From assembly GCA_028583405.1 (NCBI GenBank), contig CM053260.1, positions 26,852,425 to 26,916,424 on the forward strand: a stretch of 64,000 nucleotides of DNA. The letters are read 5' to 3'. The translations under genes were made by a program, and so were the position numbers. Below, piece after piece: positions 1 through 11,689 of this stretch. Numbering within the stretch: position 1 is the stretch's first letter; every line of letters starts with the position of its first letter. The notes beneath the pieces were generated by a model. It did not search any database. It was not told the origin of the DNA and saw only the letters and a list, made by a program, of their open reading frames with translations. This stretch comes from Pogonophryne albipinna (Eukaryota > Chordata > Actinopteri > Perciformes > Artedidraconidae).

Positions 1-610
1 TTCAAAGAGAAAAGCAAGCACACTCGGAATAAAGTATTATTTTATTTAAATGTTTTCGGATTTCACATCAACAGGAAGTCCGGTTAACTAAAATGTCCGT
101 GCGGAACAATACCCCAACCCATAGATCCGTGGGTGAATAATGTCAATCACCACATTACACACATCCATTCACATTTACATTTTTATTTGCATTAAAGTAT
201 TTCGTGAGGCCTTCTAAAATGTTTTAAAATATAATTAGGGTTGTAGTTGAAGAGTTTGTAACGGACAACGGCACGTCCATTAATTCCACAACCACACACA
301 TGGATTAACATCGATTTAATACATTAATGTAGCCTTTGTTTCTGCTAAAAGAGGTGTCAACCAGCTGGGGCAACAAGAAAATCGGGGAAATCGAGTGTGA
401 CTATTAAAAAATAAATAATTATTATATTAATATTGACAATAACAACCGACCGTCGGGGAGCGTTCTTGTGGCGTCTATTATCAACGCTATGGGAGGTCTA
501 TGAAGGTCTATGGGACGCCCTGCCCGTTGAAAACTGACTTCCAAGGGGTACCCTGTCCGTAATAGAGTGACGGGGAGGGGCCCTGACCGACCGTCAACGT
601 GTGACGGGTT
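1..610. other. Unassigned AT-rich flank
   Basis: I see no convincing gene here. The last 190 bases are GC-richer and low in complexity around repeated GGTCTATG words, and they abut the SRCR exon stub directly. The breakpoint near 610 is where similarity to the right-hand SRCR unit starts, so this stretch is outside the inverted duplication. Confidence 0.4.
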
Positions 611-659
611 GGGAGTGAGAACGTGTTGCACAGCGAGGATGCTGGTGTCATTTGTGCAG
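611..659 (+). pseudogene. SRCR exon 3' stub, inverted
   Basis: Read on the plus strand this gives the last ~16 codons of an SRCR domain, ending HSEDAGVIC plus one base, then a GTAAAT splice donor. The same end and donor occur in the minus-strand exons at 7005 and 62451. The rest of the domain is missing: the sequence left of 611 is unrelated. The Cys before HSEDAG seen in the other copies is replaced (ENVLHSED instead of NCVHSED). It is a broken copy carried by the inverted duplication and cannot encode a folded domain by itself. Confidence 0.75.
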
Positions 660-1071
660 GTAAATGTGCATGCATGTGTTTTCTACATAAACATGTGTCC
701 CCTCTGTGTAAAGAGATTCTGAAAGCTTCAGGAAAATAGACCCCATCTCTTTTTGTCCTGATCCATTTAGATAAAAACCTGTCTGAAAATGAGCTGATCA
801 GATTTGGGCCACTTTATGATGTCATAACGATTTTTTAGGTAACCCCCCCACCTTATCAACTGAATCTCCTCCGAGAGCACCATTGTGTTCTTTCTAACCA
901 AATCTCTCACAGAGGGGCGTGGGGAGGGGCTCCTTATTTTCATCTAAAGTAACAGACAGAGAATCAGCACTTTTGAAACAGGGCTGAAACAGAGGGGATT
1001 ATGGGTAATGCTGCAATGATCTGTTTGGTGTTTGGAGCCAAACACTTCAGAGACAAGTTTTGTATATAACC

Positions 1072-1192
1072 GAGAACTATAATATATTGATGAAAAACAG
1101 TATAATAGGGGACCTTTATTTATATATATACTGTATATGTGTCTAATCATTATATCCCTCTCACCTCACAGCACTGTAGAAGAAGGACATAT
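1072..1192. repeat. Long target-site duplication, left copy
   Basis: About 121 bases starting GAGAACTATAATATATTG and ending GAAGGACATAT are repeated at the other end of the LINE (3675-3876). The homologous site in the right arm (about 61560-61695, reverse complement) has the sequence only once, so the duplication came with the LINE insertion. Confidence 0.75.
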
Positions 1193-1421
1193 AGAATTTT
1201 TTATTAATTGGGATAAACCCCTTGAGATGCACCATCTCGTTTTCAAGGGGGTCCCGACAATAGCAACAACTTACCGACATACATAAACAAAAAGACAAAA
1301 TGCAAAACATGACACACAAGACAAACCACATACAGTCTGTTAAGTAAAATTCAAGCAATGCATACAATCATTACAATTTGAGAGACAGTCGAGCAAATCA
1401 GTTTCATCAATATCAGTTTCA

Positions 1422-2515
1422 TTAATAACAAGTACAGACCAGTTGAAAGTGAGATGATAATGCATGTTTAAACATACCCAATGATGCAAAAGATCTAATG
1501 GCAGCAGGTAAAGTATTCCAGTCAGTTGGGGCTTTAAACATGAACGCTCTTCTGCCAATCAATTTTTTTGCAGAGGGGACAGAGAAATAAATCTGAACAG
1601 AATGTCTAACTTGATGATTTGGTGAGTAGGGTACAAAATACTGCTTTAAATAAGGGGGATAGTTAAGATAAATGCATTTAAATATCAGCTGAAGCCAATG
1701 CGTGTGTCTTCTTACATTTAAGGAAGGCCATTTAAGTTGGTTATACATTGTGCAGTGATGTGTACGAAAAGGACAACCAAGAACAAATCTGCATAGTCTG
1801 TTGTAGGCTATGTTGAGTGGAGCAAGATCTGATTTATGTGCATTTTGGTAGACAACATCACAATAGTCCATAATCGGAAGAATAAGTTGAGAAGCAATTC
1901 TCTTTCGGACACTGAGCGTAAAACAATTGCGAGAGCGGTGTAAAACACCGATTCCGTAATTGACTTTTTGTATTACATGCTTTATATGTAGTTTAAATGA
2001 AAGTTCAGAGTCTAGCCATACACCAAGATATTTAAAGCTATCAACCATATGCAGAGAAGTGCCATCCTGACATGTTATTACTACATTAGGTTTGGATTTG
2101 AGCTTCTGCCTGGTACCAAAGACCATGGTATAAGATTTTGTTTTGTTAAGCAGTAGTTTATTGTTTGATAGCCAGTCCTGTAAGATATTAAAATCCGATT
2201 GAAGAGAGATCTGAATTTGTGAAAAATCTGATTTGGATGTATATATGACAGTGTCATCAGCATAAAGGTGAGTACAACAATTAATGAGACAAGAAGATAA
2301 ATCATTTATGTAAATAGAGAACAGAAGTGGGCCCAGAGTTGATCCTTGGGGTACACCCTTTTGTTGGATCAACAGGTCAGACTGTTTTCCATTAACAACC
2401 ACACATTGCTTTCTACTGTGAAGGTACGAGTTAAACCATAACACTGTATTATTAGAAAGGCCAATGCCGTGAAGTTTATCCAAGAGCAGATATCGATCAA
2501 CGAAATCAAAGCATT
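1422..2515 (-). pseudogene. LINE reverse transcriptase, 3' two thirds
   Basis: Motifs in order are AFDFVD (degenerate form of AFDTVD, first catalytic Asp), GVPQGSTLGPLLFSIYIND, YADDTVIY (the catalytic YADD) and FKYLGVWLD, followed by the thumb and C-terminal region with WNTLP and a stop near 1422. The N-terminal ~240 residues of the polymerase found in the related intact LINE are missing. The join to the endonuclease also shifts frame. It is a dead copy mobilised in trans or deleted after insertion. Confidence 0.8.
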
Positions 2516-3553
2516 TCGGGTTTTGGTTTTACTCAGATTTCGGAGATGCCTGTATACTTCCCAATCGGCTATAGTTCTTGAATGACGATATATCGACCAT
2601 GCTTTATCCCTTTCCCTAAAGAGACTGATGAGTTCAGAATTGATCCAAGGGAGATGTTGACCTTTGACCTTAACCGTTCTCACAGGTGCATGTTTGTTCA
2701 TGACATCAGTGAGCTCTTTATGCAGAAAATCCCAAGCATCTTGTACAAAAGGTATTAGTTGAAATGTGTCCCAATGAAGGGCAACAACATCATTAATAAA
2801 TAAATCAACATTCAATTTTTTATATTGTCTGATTTTGACTAGTTTTGGAGGTAGTTTAATTAATTTGATTTTCCATACGCAATAAACAATTGAATGATCG
2901 CTGAAGCAATCCGAAATGACACCAGCTTTTAAGATTCTGTCAGGGTGTGACACCAGTATCCAGTCAAGCAGAGATTGGGTTCTAAGAGTGATACGAGTTG
3001 GCTCATTAATTAGCTGTTTAACATTTAGACGACTGAAAAGTTTTTTCTCTCTATCAGATGATTTATCCAACCAATTTTTGTTGAAATCACCAAGCAAGAT
3101 TATTTCATTTCCGCAGGAAATGGAGTTGATAGTGTCAATTATATAGTTAAAAGACTCTGCAGGTGAAGAAGGTGGCCTATAGATGCTACCAATAGTTAAG
3201 CATTTATTTTCATGAAAAATAATTTTAAGAAAAATGCATTCAAAATGTAGAGGCTCTATAGAAGTAGCAATTTGCTCAGTCACAAGGTCAGAGGAGACAT
3301 AAATAGCCACACCTCCACCCCTGCTGCATCTATCGGATCTGTAAAGCGAATAATTTGTGATTTGTAGTTCACTATCGGAAATGTTACTATTAAGCCAAGT
3401 TTCAGAGAGTGTGATGATTTTAGGTTTATGTAGAACAACCCATATCCGAAGTAAATCAATTTTGGGCAATAGGCTCCTGATATTCAAATGAATTATTTTG
3501 ATACCCTTTAATTCATCCAGTCTGGAAATAATAGCAAATAATGTTCCTGTCAC
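2516..3553 (-). pseudogene. LINE endonuclease domain (APE type)
   Basis: About 345 codons encode the apurinic/apyrimidinic-like endonuclease that nicks target DNA during LINE insertion. Visible family motifs are HLNIRSLLPKID at the start, LSETWLN (catalytic Glu), RGGGVAIYV, LLGDFN (catalytic Asp/Asn) and SDHS (catalytic His) near the end. After the motif KTKTRN the frame runs into the later part of the polymerase, because the linker and the fingers of the reverse transcriptase are absent. It is therefore non-functional as an element, although the endonuclease itself is open. Confidence 0.8.
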
Positions 3554-3674
3554 TTGTTACGCATACATGCGATTCATGATTGTAAAGATTGCTAGATTCA
3601 ACCATTAATTTAAAACAGACATACAAAACATTCAAACACAAAAAGAAAAATACAGAAAAACACAAAACAACCAA

Positions 3675-3717
3675 GAGAACTATAATATATTGTTGAAAAA
3701 CAGTATAATAGGGGACC

Positions 3718-3813
<96 letters not shown>

Positions 3814-3876
3814 CTGTATATGTGTCTAATCATTATATCCCTCCTTATATCACAGCACTGTAGAAGAAGGACATAT
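3675..3876. repeat. Long target-site duplication, right copy
   Basis: This is the second copy of the GAGAAC...GGACATAT target segment. It is longer than the left copy because the short AT run inside it has grown to roughly 90 bases of (AT)n. It continues without a break into sequence shared with the right arm. Confidence 0.75.
3719..3809. repeat. (AT)n microsatellite
   Basis: An uninterrupted run of alternating T and A, about 90 bases long. The other two copies of this site have only about 12-20 bases of it, so the expansion is specific to this copy. Confidence 0.95.
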
Positions 3877-5874
3877 CGCTCCGTTGAAAACCAAGATCAG
3901 ATCCATCCCGTCACCATTGGACCAATCACGTTTGAGGAAAATATAGTTTGGTAACGTGGAAGATATAAACTGAAGTTACATTTCCTTTTTCCTTTTCATT
4001 TTGGACCTTAGGTGATAATTGTAAAATGTTAATTGAGTGAGCTGATATGATTATGTATTTATCACCGATGTATGATTTAAATCTTAGTTAATAAAACATA
4101 GAAGTAGTATTACTAATTACATAATCATTATATGTAACCCCTGATCTTGATGTATTCATTTGTTCACAGAGGATAATCTTTGTACCATGACTAGCCATCT
4201 GTCTTTCTGCTCGTAATGTGTGTTTCCTGCCAAATCATTTTAAGACTTTTGCAGTTTTACAACAATATAATCGCTTTACTTCGATCACGAGTGTGTATGT
4301 GATTTAATAAATGTATTCTAATGACCTGAGTGTTAAGGTAACTCATCTACGACACACCCTCTGATGTCCTACCTGTCACTGCATTGTGTAGGCTATGATT
4401 AAAGATGGTTCTGTGTGAGCTAATCAACAACAAGATTGTCATGTCTTACCTGGATTGTTTTTTTCTGTTTTTTCTCAACATATTTTATCCCGATGTCGGT
4501 CATTTAATTTCACGAAAACTGGAAATCTGTTTGTTCAGTCAATAAGTAGTCCACATAATAGATAAGATAAGTTAAGATTGAACTTTATTTATCCCTGTGT
4601 GGAAATGCAGCTGTTTTTAGCAGAAACAGAGTCAGAGTGAAAAAAACAGGATTCACACAAGGTAAAAAATAAAGATAAAATAGAATACAAATACAAATAA
4701 TTAAAAGAATATTAAAAAATAAAGTGATCAAGTGATATAGCAACTGTTGATTTAAATGGACATATACATATGTGTACTGTTAAATATATTTACATAAGTG
4801 TTCAGATGTGAGTGCAGGTTTAAAGTCTTGTAAAAACACTGCAGGTAAAAACATATTTCATATAGTCCTGTGTGAAAGAAAAACTTAAATTATCTCTGAG
4901 TTTGTCCTCATTAAATTAAGAACGTAAGAGTGAGTAAATAAATAAGTTAATAAAAAAAGAAAATCCTGCAGACTGCTGTTGGAAAACACAACAAATTATT
5001 CACCTTTATTATGCAGAGAGAAGCCTTCCCTGAGCTGTAATCACTTTTGTATTTTAATAAATATAAAAACTATTCATCTATAAACTCATCATGGATATAC
5101 CGTATATTACTTATACTAAAGCATAACAAAATGTCCCAATTTGGGATCAATAAAGTACATCTTATCTTATCTAAAATGAAGGAACTGAGAAGGCCTGCCC
5201 CCTTGTGGACTGAAAGGTGTATTGCATGCTTTGATATGACACTGCTGGGTTTGATGTTTGATGCCCATACTGCTCCCTAGTAGAATATATACCTGAGGAG
5301 GTTTTTGTGAAGAAATTACAGTTTCCATCCAGAGCACTGTGTGTATTCTTCAAACTGATACATTCTAAATGCATTTCCATTTTCCAAAAACATGTACTTT
5401 TTTAAAGAAAACAGGTACTTTTTGACACAGCTGATCCTCTACACATTAAACTGTCAACCACATACCATTATAAATGAGGAAATTAATTTGAATTACTTCT
5501 ACAGTGTCTAAAACTGTTCCCTCTACTTGACCTGAACCAGTCCTTATCCCTATCCCCAACCAGCTATCTCTGTGAGGCCTAACCTATCCTGAACCCCTGG
5601 GTATGGATGTCAGTGGTATCAGTAGTGTAAATGCAGGGTGAGGATTGTATGGACATGTATGAGTGTGAGAGTGTTGAAGTGCACAAAGTGAAGCAATTGA
5701 AGAAACTCATAGCATGCTCAACAAAACCGGGGTGCCTGCAGGGAGAAGCAGAGGGAAGACAGAGAGGAGCAGAGGCTTTAAATAACTGCAGGGCACAAGA
5801 CCCAGATGGCCTGAGTTACTGCAATCAAGGCAATCAAGGAGGCTGGATGCAGCACAGTCACACCCTCTCCAGAT

Positions 5875-5944
5875 GAACCCACAGGGCCATTTGATGGAGG
5901 TGGAGAAGGTGTAGTTGGTGGAGGTGTAGTTGTTATTGCAGATC
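5875..5944 (-). pseudogene. SRCR linker exon remnant
   Basis: On the minus strand a splice acceptor (TTTGACTTCATCAG) is followed by GSAITTT and a Pro/Thr/Ser-rich stretch. The same acceptor and GSAIT start precede the SRCR domain in the exon at 62451-62804. Here the SRCR domain does not follow; the sequence diverges after about 23 codons. The bases upstream of the acceptor, encoding LPYGLT-like words, are also shared with the right copy. It looks like the 5' part of an SRCR exon cut off by deletion. Confidence 0.55.
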
Positions 5945-6246
5945 CTGATGAAGTCAAAGAAAACATTTCTGTCAACCCATATGGCAGCTCAGGTTGCAAT
6001 TGTGCAATCCGAATCTTTTCGCTAGAACTTTACTTGATCATTAAATGATTTGGCGCTTTTACTTTGTTAAGAAAAAACAATAAAAGTAATACCTTCATTT
6101 TGTATTTGCATATTGCGATGGATGATAATTCCCAGTTTGTATTGTACAAGTTAGGATCATAAACCTGTGTTTTCGATTCTTTAAAAAAAAAAGAACAAAC
6201 ATACAAGCTTAAACCAAAGTTGTGTTATTTAATATTGAGTTATAGC

Positions 6247-6671
6247 CAGGGTGTCCAAACTTTTTTCAAAGAGGGCCAAAATAGGGCTTGGCCACTCACT
6301 AGAGGTCAGGTTTATAGCCTCATAAGTGAAGTTAGAAGTTAGAAAAATCCATCAAATGTATATAAATGATGCTTGATACAACAGCCTACATGACACCTTT
6401 CCATAGGGTTTCATTTATTCTGTTAGCAGCTCATTCCTTAAAACAGAAGCCTTAGATTGCTCATCATTGGAGGAAATAGGAAGGGTATATTTCAAGGTTG
6501 TTATATAAATAAGTTATTACTTTTTTTTCTTGTCAACTTAGATTTGTTAGAACATGTTTTCAACTTGAATTGACTGAAAGTGGGCTTATTAACACATGAA
6601 CACTAACATATGTGTACAGATATATTTAAGAAGTACAATACAAGACCAGCTCAAGTTTAATTTGTGGGCCG
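6247..6671. mobile_element. Truncated hAT element copy (1)
   Basis: It begins with the hAT terminus CAGGGTGTCCAAACT next to AGTTATAG, the same target as the complete copy at 7487-10064. It stops at GGGCCGCATCCCA and joins intronic SRCR flank sequence. The same truncation occurs in the copy at 63097, so the deletion predates duplication of the SRCR unit. Confidence 0.7.
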
Positions 6672-7004
6672 CATCCCATAATCCCCTCTGTTTCAGCCCT
6701 GTTTCAAAAGTGCTGATTCTCTGTCTGTTGCTTTAGATGAAAATAAGGAGCCCCTCCCCACGCCCCTCTGAGAGAGATTTGGTTAAAAAGAACACTATGG
6801 TGCTCTAGGAGGAGTCTCTTTACACAGAGGGGACACATGTTTATGTATGAAAGACATGAACAAGTGGATGTTGCATAATAGGTGACCTTTAAAAACCATA
6901 TAAAATCTCCATGGTGTGTCGGTTGGTGCTGGGGTTCAAAGTGCCGTCTATACTTTTATATTCATTACTATCTGTATGTGTTGACTGTGTGCATGCACAT
7001 TTAC

Positions 7005-7346
7005 CTTCACAAATGACACCAGCATCTTCTGCGTGACTACAGTCGTGGGATCCTATTCCCGAATGACCACAGTCCTTAAGTGATATCTCGTTCCCTGAAC
7101 ACTCAAGATCATCTAACAAAATGGGTCCAGTGCCCTGTCCAAAATGTGCCGCATCTTTTGTTTCTACAGCCCGGCCACAATCCAGCTGTCCACAAACCAC
7201 GTGAGCATCGTTCAGATCCCATTCGTCGCCACACACTGTTCCCCACATGCCGTTGAGAAAGATCTCCACTCTGCCGGATCAGGAGTTGGTGGAGCCGACC
7301 AGCCTCACTGTAGGATTTGGTGGAAGTGGATTTGTCGCGGCAGTTC
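7005..7346 (-). pseudogene. SRCR-domain exon with premature stop
   Basis: A 342-bp exon flanked by a good acceptor (CCACTTTAACCAG) and the donor GTAAAT, phase 1 at both ends, as is usual for SRCR exons. It encodes a short Pro-rich linker and one scavenger receptor cysteine-rich domain: VRLVGSTNS, then [18 protein letters not shown], the [14 protein letters not shown] motif, [14 protein letters not shown] and DAGVIC. Proteins with such repeated domains (DMBT1, CD163 and other fish SRCR receptors) are secreted or membrane pattern-recognition molecules. The Cys expected after STNS is TGA here, so the exon as assembled truncates the protein. The rest is well preserved, so the lesion may be recent or a sequencing error. 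Confidence 0.8.
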
Positions 7347-7605
7347 CTGGTTAAAGTGGAAGCAAAATATCTGTTTACCCACATTGCTACATGTGGTGGA
7401 AATTCCACACTTAATCACTTTCTGGTACAAAAAGAACAAACATACAAGCTTAAACCAAAGTTGTGTTATTTAATATTGAGTTATAGCCGGGGTGTCCAAA
7501 CCTTTTTCAAAGAGGGCAAAAATAGGGCTTGGCCACTCACTAGAGGTCAGGTTTATAGCCTCATAAGTGAAGTTATAAGTTAGAAAAATCCATCAAATGC
7601 ATATA

Positions 7606-9681
7606 CAGATGTAGCACCTCATTTCAGACTCCAGCTTACAGCTTCCTGCCTACGACCTGCCTAAGACCAGTATCGAGGAATGTTAAGCCCTCCCACTATT
7701 TTCCAAGAGGGCGTTCAGATTTTCAATTTCAGGTTTTAACCAGGAGATTGCGCTTCATTCACAAATACAGAAAGACAAGTTTCATGGACTTTCAGTTGTG
7801 TTTTGAAGAGCATTTGAACACATCAATATTTTAGATCAACTAAAGTATATCTAATCTTGTAATTCAATAATATATAGTCTTTATATATTAAATAATCATA
7901 ATAATAATGTAAATGTTTACATTACACTTCTTTATTTGTTATGCTCATACTTTTACCTTTACAATCGTTTGCTTTAATATGCAGTATATTTTTTGTATAT
8001 TTTTGTGTTTGCTTCCTCCTGCTCCCTTTCGGACACATACTGTATGATTTATTATTATTATTAATATGAAGATATTATTAAGATAAGATAAGATGTTACT
8101 TTATTTATTGAACATTTTAGTTTAGAATGTGCTGTCCCACGGTAATTCAGAAGGCTCACAGGTCACATTCCGACCATTATTTAAAACAATAGGTGCTTTC
8201 ACACCGTCTACAGTTTGATTTGTATAGAGGGAGCTCTGTGGCTGAATGGCCAGCGATTTGGTGTGGCGCATTTATCATAGGTGATCAGAGCTAACTGCCT
8301 GCCGTCAGATTTCATTTAAAAAACAGGTCTGATTTTAAGACTATTTCTGCGCTCATAAAGAATGATAAGAATAAGAAAAATGCGTATTGAACTGGTTTAA
8401 TTAATTAGTGAGTTTATTTAACACTAGAACCGCCAATCGGGTCAATTTGTGTGATGTGTGTTGTGTGTGTGCAATGTAACTTTTTTTCAATAAAATAAAG
8501 TCTCCCAGTCCGTGACTTTTCCTGAAAGTGTGTTATGTAGCACCCTATGTTGTTAAAAATTGCATTCTAATAGCGGGATTTGACGGTGTTCGGTAGGCCT
8601 ATACAAAAACCTCTGGCGGTTCTAGTGTTAAGGTAATTAGGCTAGGTACAGTAGAAGCCCTTTTTTATCAGTAACGAATTTAACAGTTGAACATAAAAGT
8701 CAACTAACTGAGGGTCACTTGCAATGACAGTGTTCTAACTGTAAGCTTGTCACTCAGAGTAACCTACAGTTAATTTAGCTGCTGGAGAAGAAAGATCAGG
8801 GGGAGAGGGGGGAAAGAGCTGTGGTTGATGGGCCATTAGTTGTGTAAATACACAGCTGAGAGCTGCCGTTTCATTCAGACTGTTTAAAAAACGGTAACAA
8901 CGGACTATTTTTCTTAGCGGATGCATGTCAATTTAAAACATTTTCTAAATCCATAAAAGCATTTCAATTAATATTGGGAGTCATGTCGTTACTTTGTTGA
9001 GAATGTGGCCATGTAATAAGCGGGATAATTTGCAGCGACTTGTTCCTTATGGGGAAAATAACACCCTTCATGCTGATCAAGATCCCTCCGCTACGCGTCG
9101 GGATCCTGATCTGCCGACGAGGCCCCATTAAAATATACATATTTTTAGTGAATTACTGAGTTTAGGCACGTTAATAACGTTTTAATGAAGTTGAATACAG
9201 TATATTCATATGTGTCAGTGATTTCATTTCAATTCGGCAAACATAAACATAAATGATCGTGGTGAAGATGATGATTAAATTAGGATTAAAAATCGAGAGC
9301 CGGGCTACATTTCCTCCCGTTCGTTTTTTTCGACTAAACAACATTATTTTGTTAAATAACAACATGGTGATGTTTTGTAAATGATTACATGTCTCTTATT
9401 TAGCACAGAGTATGATATCCGTGACATATGGATCTTAACAAAGTTCCGCTGTACATCCAGCGTACTGTATCTGACTTTATTTCACATGAGCTCCAGTGTG
9501 GAACCCCACTGCACCCCCTGGTGGATCAATGATCCATTGCAGCTGGCTTCATAATAATTACATTTATTTATCACGGGGGAGGTCTCAAGTCAAGCTGGAG
9601 GTTTTCCCTTGAGCGAGGGCAGATCACGTACCAATCACGGCCCTCGCGTTTCAAACTGTCTGAAATGAAGCGCGACATCTG
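7606..9681. mobile_element. TIR element nested in the hAT copy
   Basis: This sequence interrupts the hAT element precisely: the other hAT copies run straight across the site. Its ends are imperfect inverted repeats of about 24 bp (CAGATGTAGCACCTCATTTC at the left, complement of GAAATGAAGCGCGACATCTG at the right), and TA flanks both sides. It has no ORF of note. The TA target would fit Tc1/mariner, but the termini are not ones I recognise, so I leave the superfamily open. Confidence 0.65.
8422..8627. mobile_element. TTAA-flanked MITE, piggyBac-like
   Basis: A 206-bp insert with perfect 14-bp inverted ends CACTAGAACCGCCA / TGGCGGTTCTAGTG, each bordered by TTAA (8418-8421 and 8628-8631). A TTAA target with short inverted ends is the hallmark of piggyBac-type elements. 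There is no coding capacity, so it is a miniature element moved in trans. Confidence 0.75.
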
Positions 9682-10072
9682 TAAATGATGCTTGATACAC
9701 CAGCCTACATGACAGCTTTCCATAGGGTTTCAGCTATTTTGTTAGCAGCTCATTCTTTAAAACAGAAGCCTTAGATTGCTCATCATGGGAGGAAATAGGA
9801 AGAGTATATTTCAAGGTTGTTATATAAATAAGTTATTACTTTTTTTTCTTGTCAACTTAGATTTGTTAGAACATGTTTTCAACTTGAATTGACTGAAAGT
9901 GGGCTTATTAACACATGAACACTAACATATGTGTACAGATATATTTAAGAAGTACAATACAAAACCAGCTCAAGTTTAATTTGTGGGCCGCATCCCATTA
10001 TACTTTTTTTATTTGCTGAGGGCCGAGTCAAAATGGCCCACGGGCCGTAGTTTGGACACCCCTGAGTTATAG

Positions 10073-11397
10073 CATTTACCAGAATCAATCTATTTCCAGC
10101 TGGATGGACAGATAACCTGCACCACTGATGTGATACAAAGATCTGACCAAGTTACACAGGAAAGCAATGACTTTATATAGGCAAGAGACACAGGAAGAGG
10201 ATTCATTCAGCTAGGTAACTTACATTACAGTCTTAAGAAAGGTGGAGTGGAGTATCAAAGTCAAAAGTCAAAGTCAGCTTTATTGTCAAAATTACTACAT
10301 GTGTTATACATCCAGAAATCTCGAGATACCGTTTCCCGCAGTCCCACAGTGTGACATGTATACATAAAACCAAATAAAAAGGGCCTAGATAAACGGGGTA
10401 TACAATTTATTATTATTATAATATGTTTAAAATATAGTATAGTATTTAAAGTATAGAATGTTAATTACAACCCTACCCTCCATATGATAAATGCCTGACA
10501 AAGGTCAAGGCGACACCCTTCGGTCTGAGAACATTTTGTAGTTAGGAAACCTATTGAATTATTATAAATTCCCATCATACTACTTAGGTTGGAATTACTT
10601 AGCAAAAGCCCAATTGCTCAATGTCATCTATTAGGTTGCACTGTGGTGCCTTGAAGGAAATCCAGACTGGAATTGGTCAGCTGCCTCGTTGACTAGAGAA
10701 TAACTTATTATTATTGTCAAATAGATGAATATGTAGTTAGGAAGTCCTAAGTTGCAAACAGAATGGGCATTTTTTTAATCTGTTGGTCATTCACACCGAT
10801 GAGATTTAAAAAGAACAGACATCATTGTGTTTTTGAGTATGAGTATAAAGCAATATTGGCAAGAATAAATGTCTGTTAGCACCACCATTATTTACAGGTT
10901 CGTTCTTAGTTACTAGCTGGAAAAACTAAAAAGCTATCAGAGATTTATGTTTTTCAAGAGGCGGTGGAACCAACTACAACTAAAAGGATAGTAAACATTT
11001 GACAACAATTAGACAAAAGAGAAGAAACTCAACTTATTGATTGTTGATATTAATTTGTCATCCTCTGCTGAGCCAAGGAGCTTTGTTTTTTGGTTTATTA
11101 CCTTAGTTTTGTGTAGGTTTTACAAGTTTTACAAAATGCATGGTTATTCTGAATAAAGACCAAAAGCTTGAAGCAAAATGGCTTTGGTTTTTGGATAAAC
11201 TGCTTTAATAAATGCACCTATAACTCATGTGTTTTTCCACTTGGAATTTGTTCTACAATGCCAAAACAAGGAGCTAAAAGACTCTAGAAATGTTCCATGA
11301 ACCTTTAGGAGAAAGGAGAGGACTGGGTAATTCTCAGATGATCCTTTTGACTGTAAAGCAATTGATCCGTAAAGGAAAGATATTAAAAATACTTTAC
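10073..11397. other. Intergenic or intronic stretch with LINE-type tail
   Basis: No gene is visible. Around 10255-10400 there is a block beginning AAAGTCAGCTTTATTGTC, a form typical of fish LINE or SINE 3' tails read from the minus strand. The remainder is AT-rich unique-looking DNA. Confidence 0.5.
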
Positions 11398-11471
11398 CTT
11401 TCCATCCTAAAAATGTCTGCATTAGCAGGAGCAGCATCATATCGGACCTCATCCTCATCATGGGCCACAAC
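11398..11471 (-). CDS. Possible coding exon, unknown gene
   Basis: A 74-base minus-strand segment sits between a strong acceptor (GTCTTATCTTCAG) and a donor (GTAAAG). In phase 0 it reads VVAHDEDEVRYDAAPANADI followed by FRME, an acidic segment with natural composition. The candidate exon at 12783-12880 ends in phase 0 (..QLEK), so the two would join in frame. The LINE at 11690-12775 lies in the intron between them. I do not recognise the protein. It may be part of a host gene or of an older element. Confidence 0.4.
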
Positions 11472-11689
11472 CTGAAGATAAGACCAACACTTTCTGAAAA
11501 GGACAAAAGAGATATTTGAACAAAGTGCATCAAACCTATTGGCTTCCTCAATCATGGACATTTATGCAAATTAAAATTCACTCAGTAACCAAATCTTGCT
11601 ATCACTCATAAATATATATTACTTTCCGTCTTTGCGGTGGCTGTGATTATGACATAAAAAGTCACCTTTAACCCTCAAAGTTTAGTTTA

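Larger units (their letters stand above)
1193..3674 (-). mobile_element. CR1/Rex1-like LINE, internally deleted
   Basis: This is a minus-strand non-LTR retrotransposon. Reading from high to low coordinates it has an apurinic-type endonuclease, a short remnant of the linker, the C-terminal two thirds of a reverse transcriptase and a short 3' tail rich in A. The tail contains the words CTTGAGATG and CATCTCG that also mark other LINE ends in this window. The family resembles the intact LINE at 53077-60278 but is distinct in sequence. Placement in the CR1/L2/Rex1 group rests on the HLNIRSLLPKID motif and overall domain order. The exact clade would need a phylogeny. Confidence 0.85.
660..5600. repeat. 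Left arm of large inverted duplication
   Basis: Apart from the LINE at 1193-3674, this stretch matches the reverse complement of 60279-62450 (for 660 to about 5170) and then of parts of 51230-53075 (for about 5170 to 5600). Recognisable shared landmarks are the intron after the SRCR donor, the segment ending GAAGAAGGACATAT, the GATAAGATAAG words near 4560 and 5160, and the block near 5330 with CAGAGCACTGTGTGTATTC. No gene is visible in it. It is intronic or intergenic DNA of the SRCR locus. Confidence 0.75.
7487..10064. mobile_element. Non-autonomous hAT element with nested insert
   Basis: The outer ends are CCGGGGTGTCCAAAC (one base off the CAGGGGTGTCC form seen at 63097) and its complement GTTTGGACACCCCTG. 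They are flanked by a perfect 8-bp duplication AGTTATAG (7479-7486 and 10065-10072). Removing the nested element at 7606-9681 leaves about 0.5 kb with no coding sequence. The ends and 8-bp target site identify the hAT superfamily, Charlie-like group. Two truncated relatives sit at 6247 and 63097. Confidence 0.85.
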
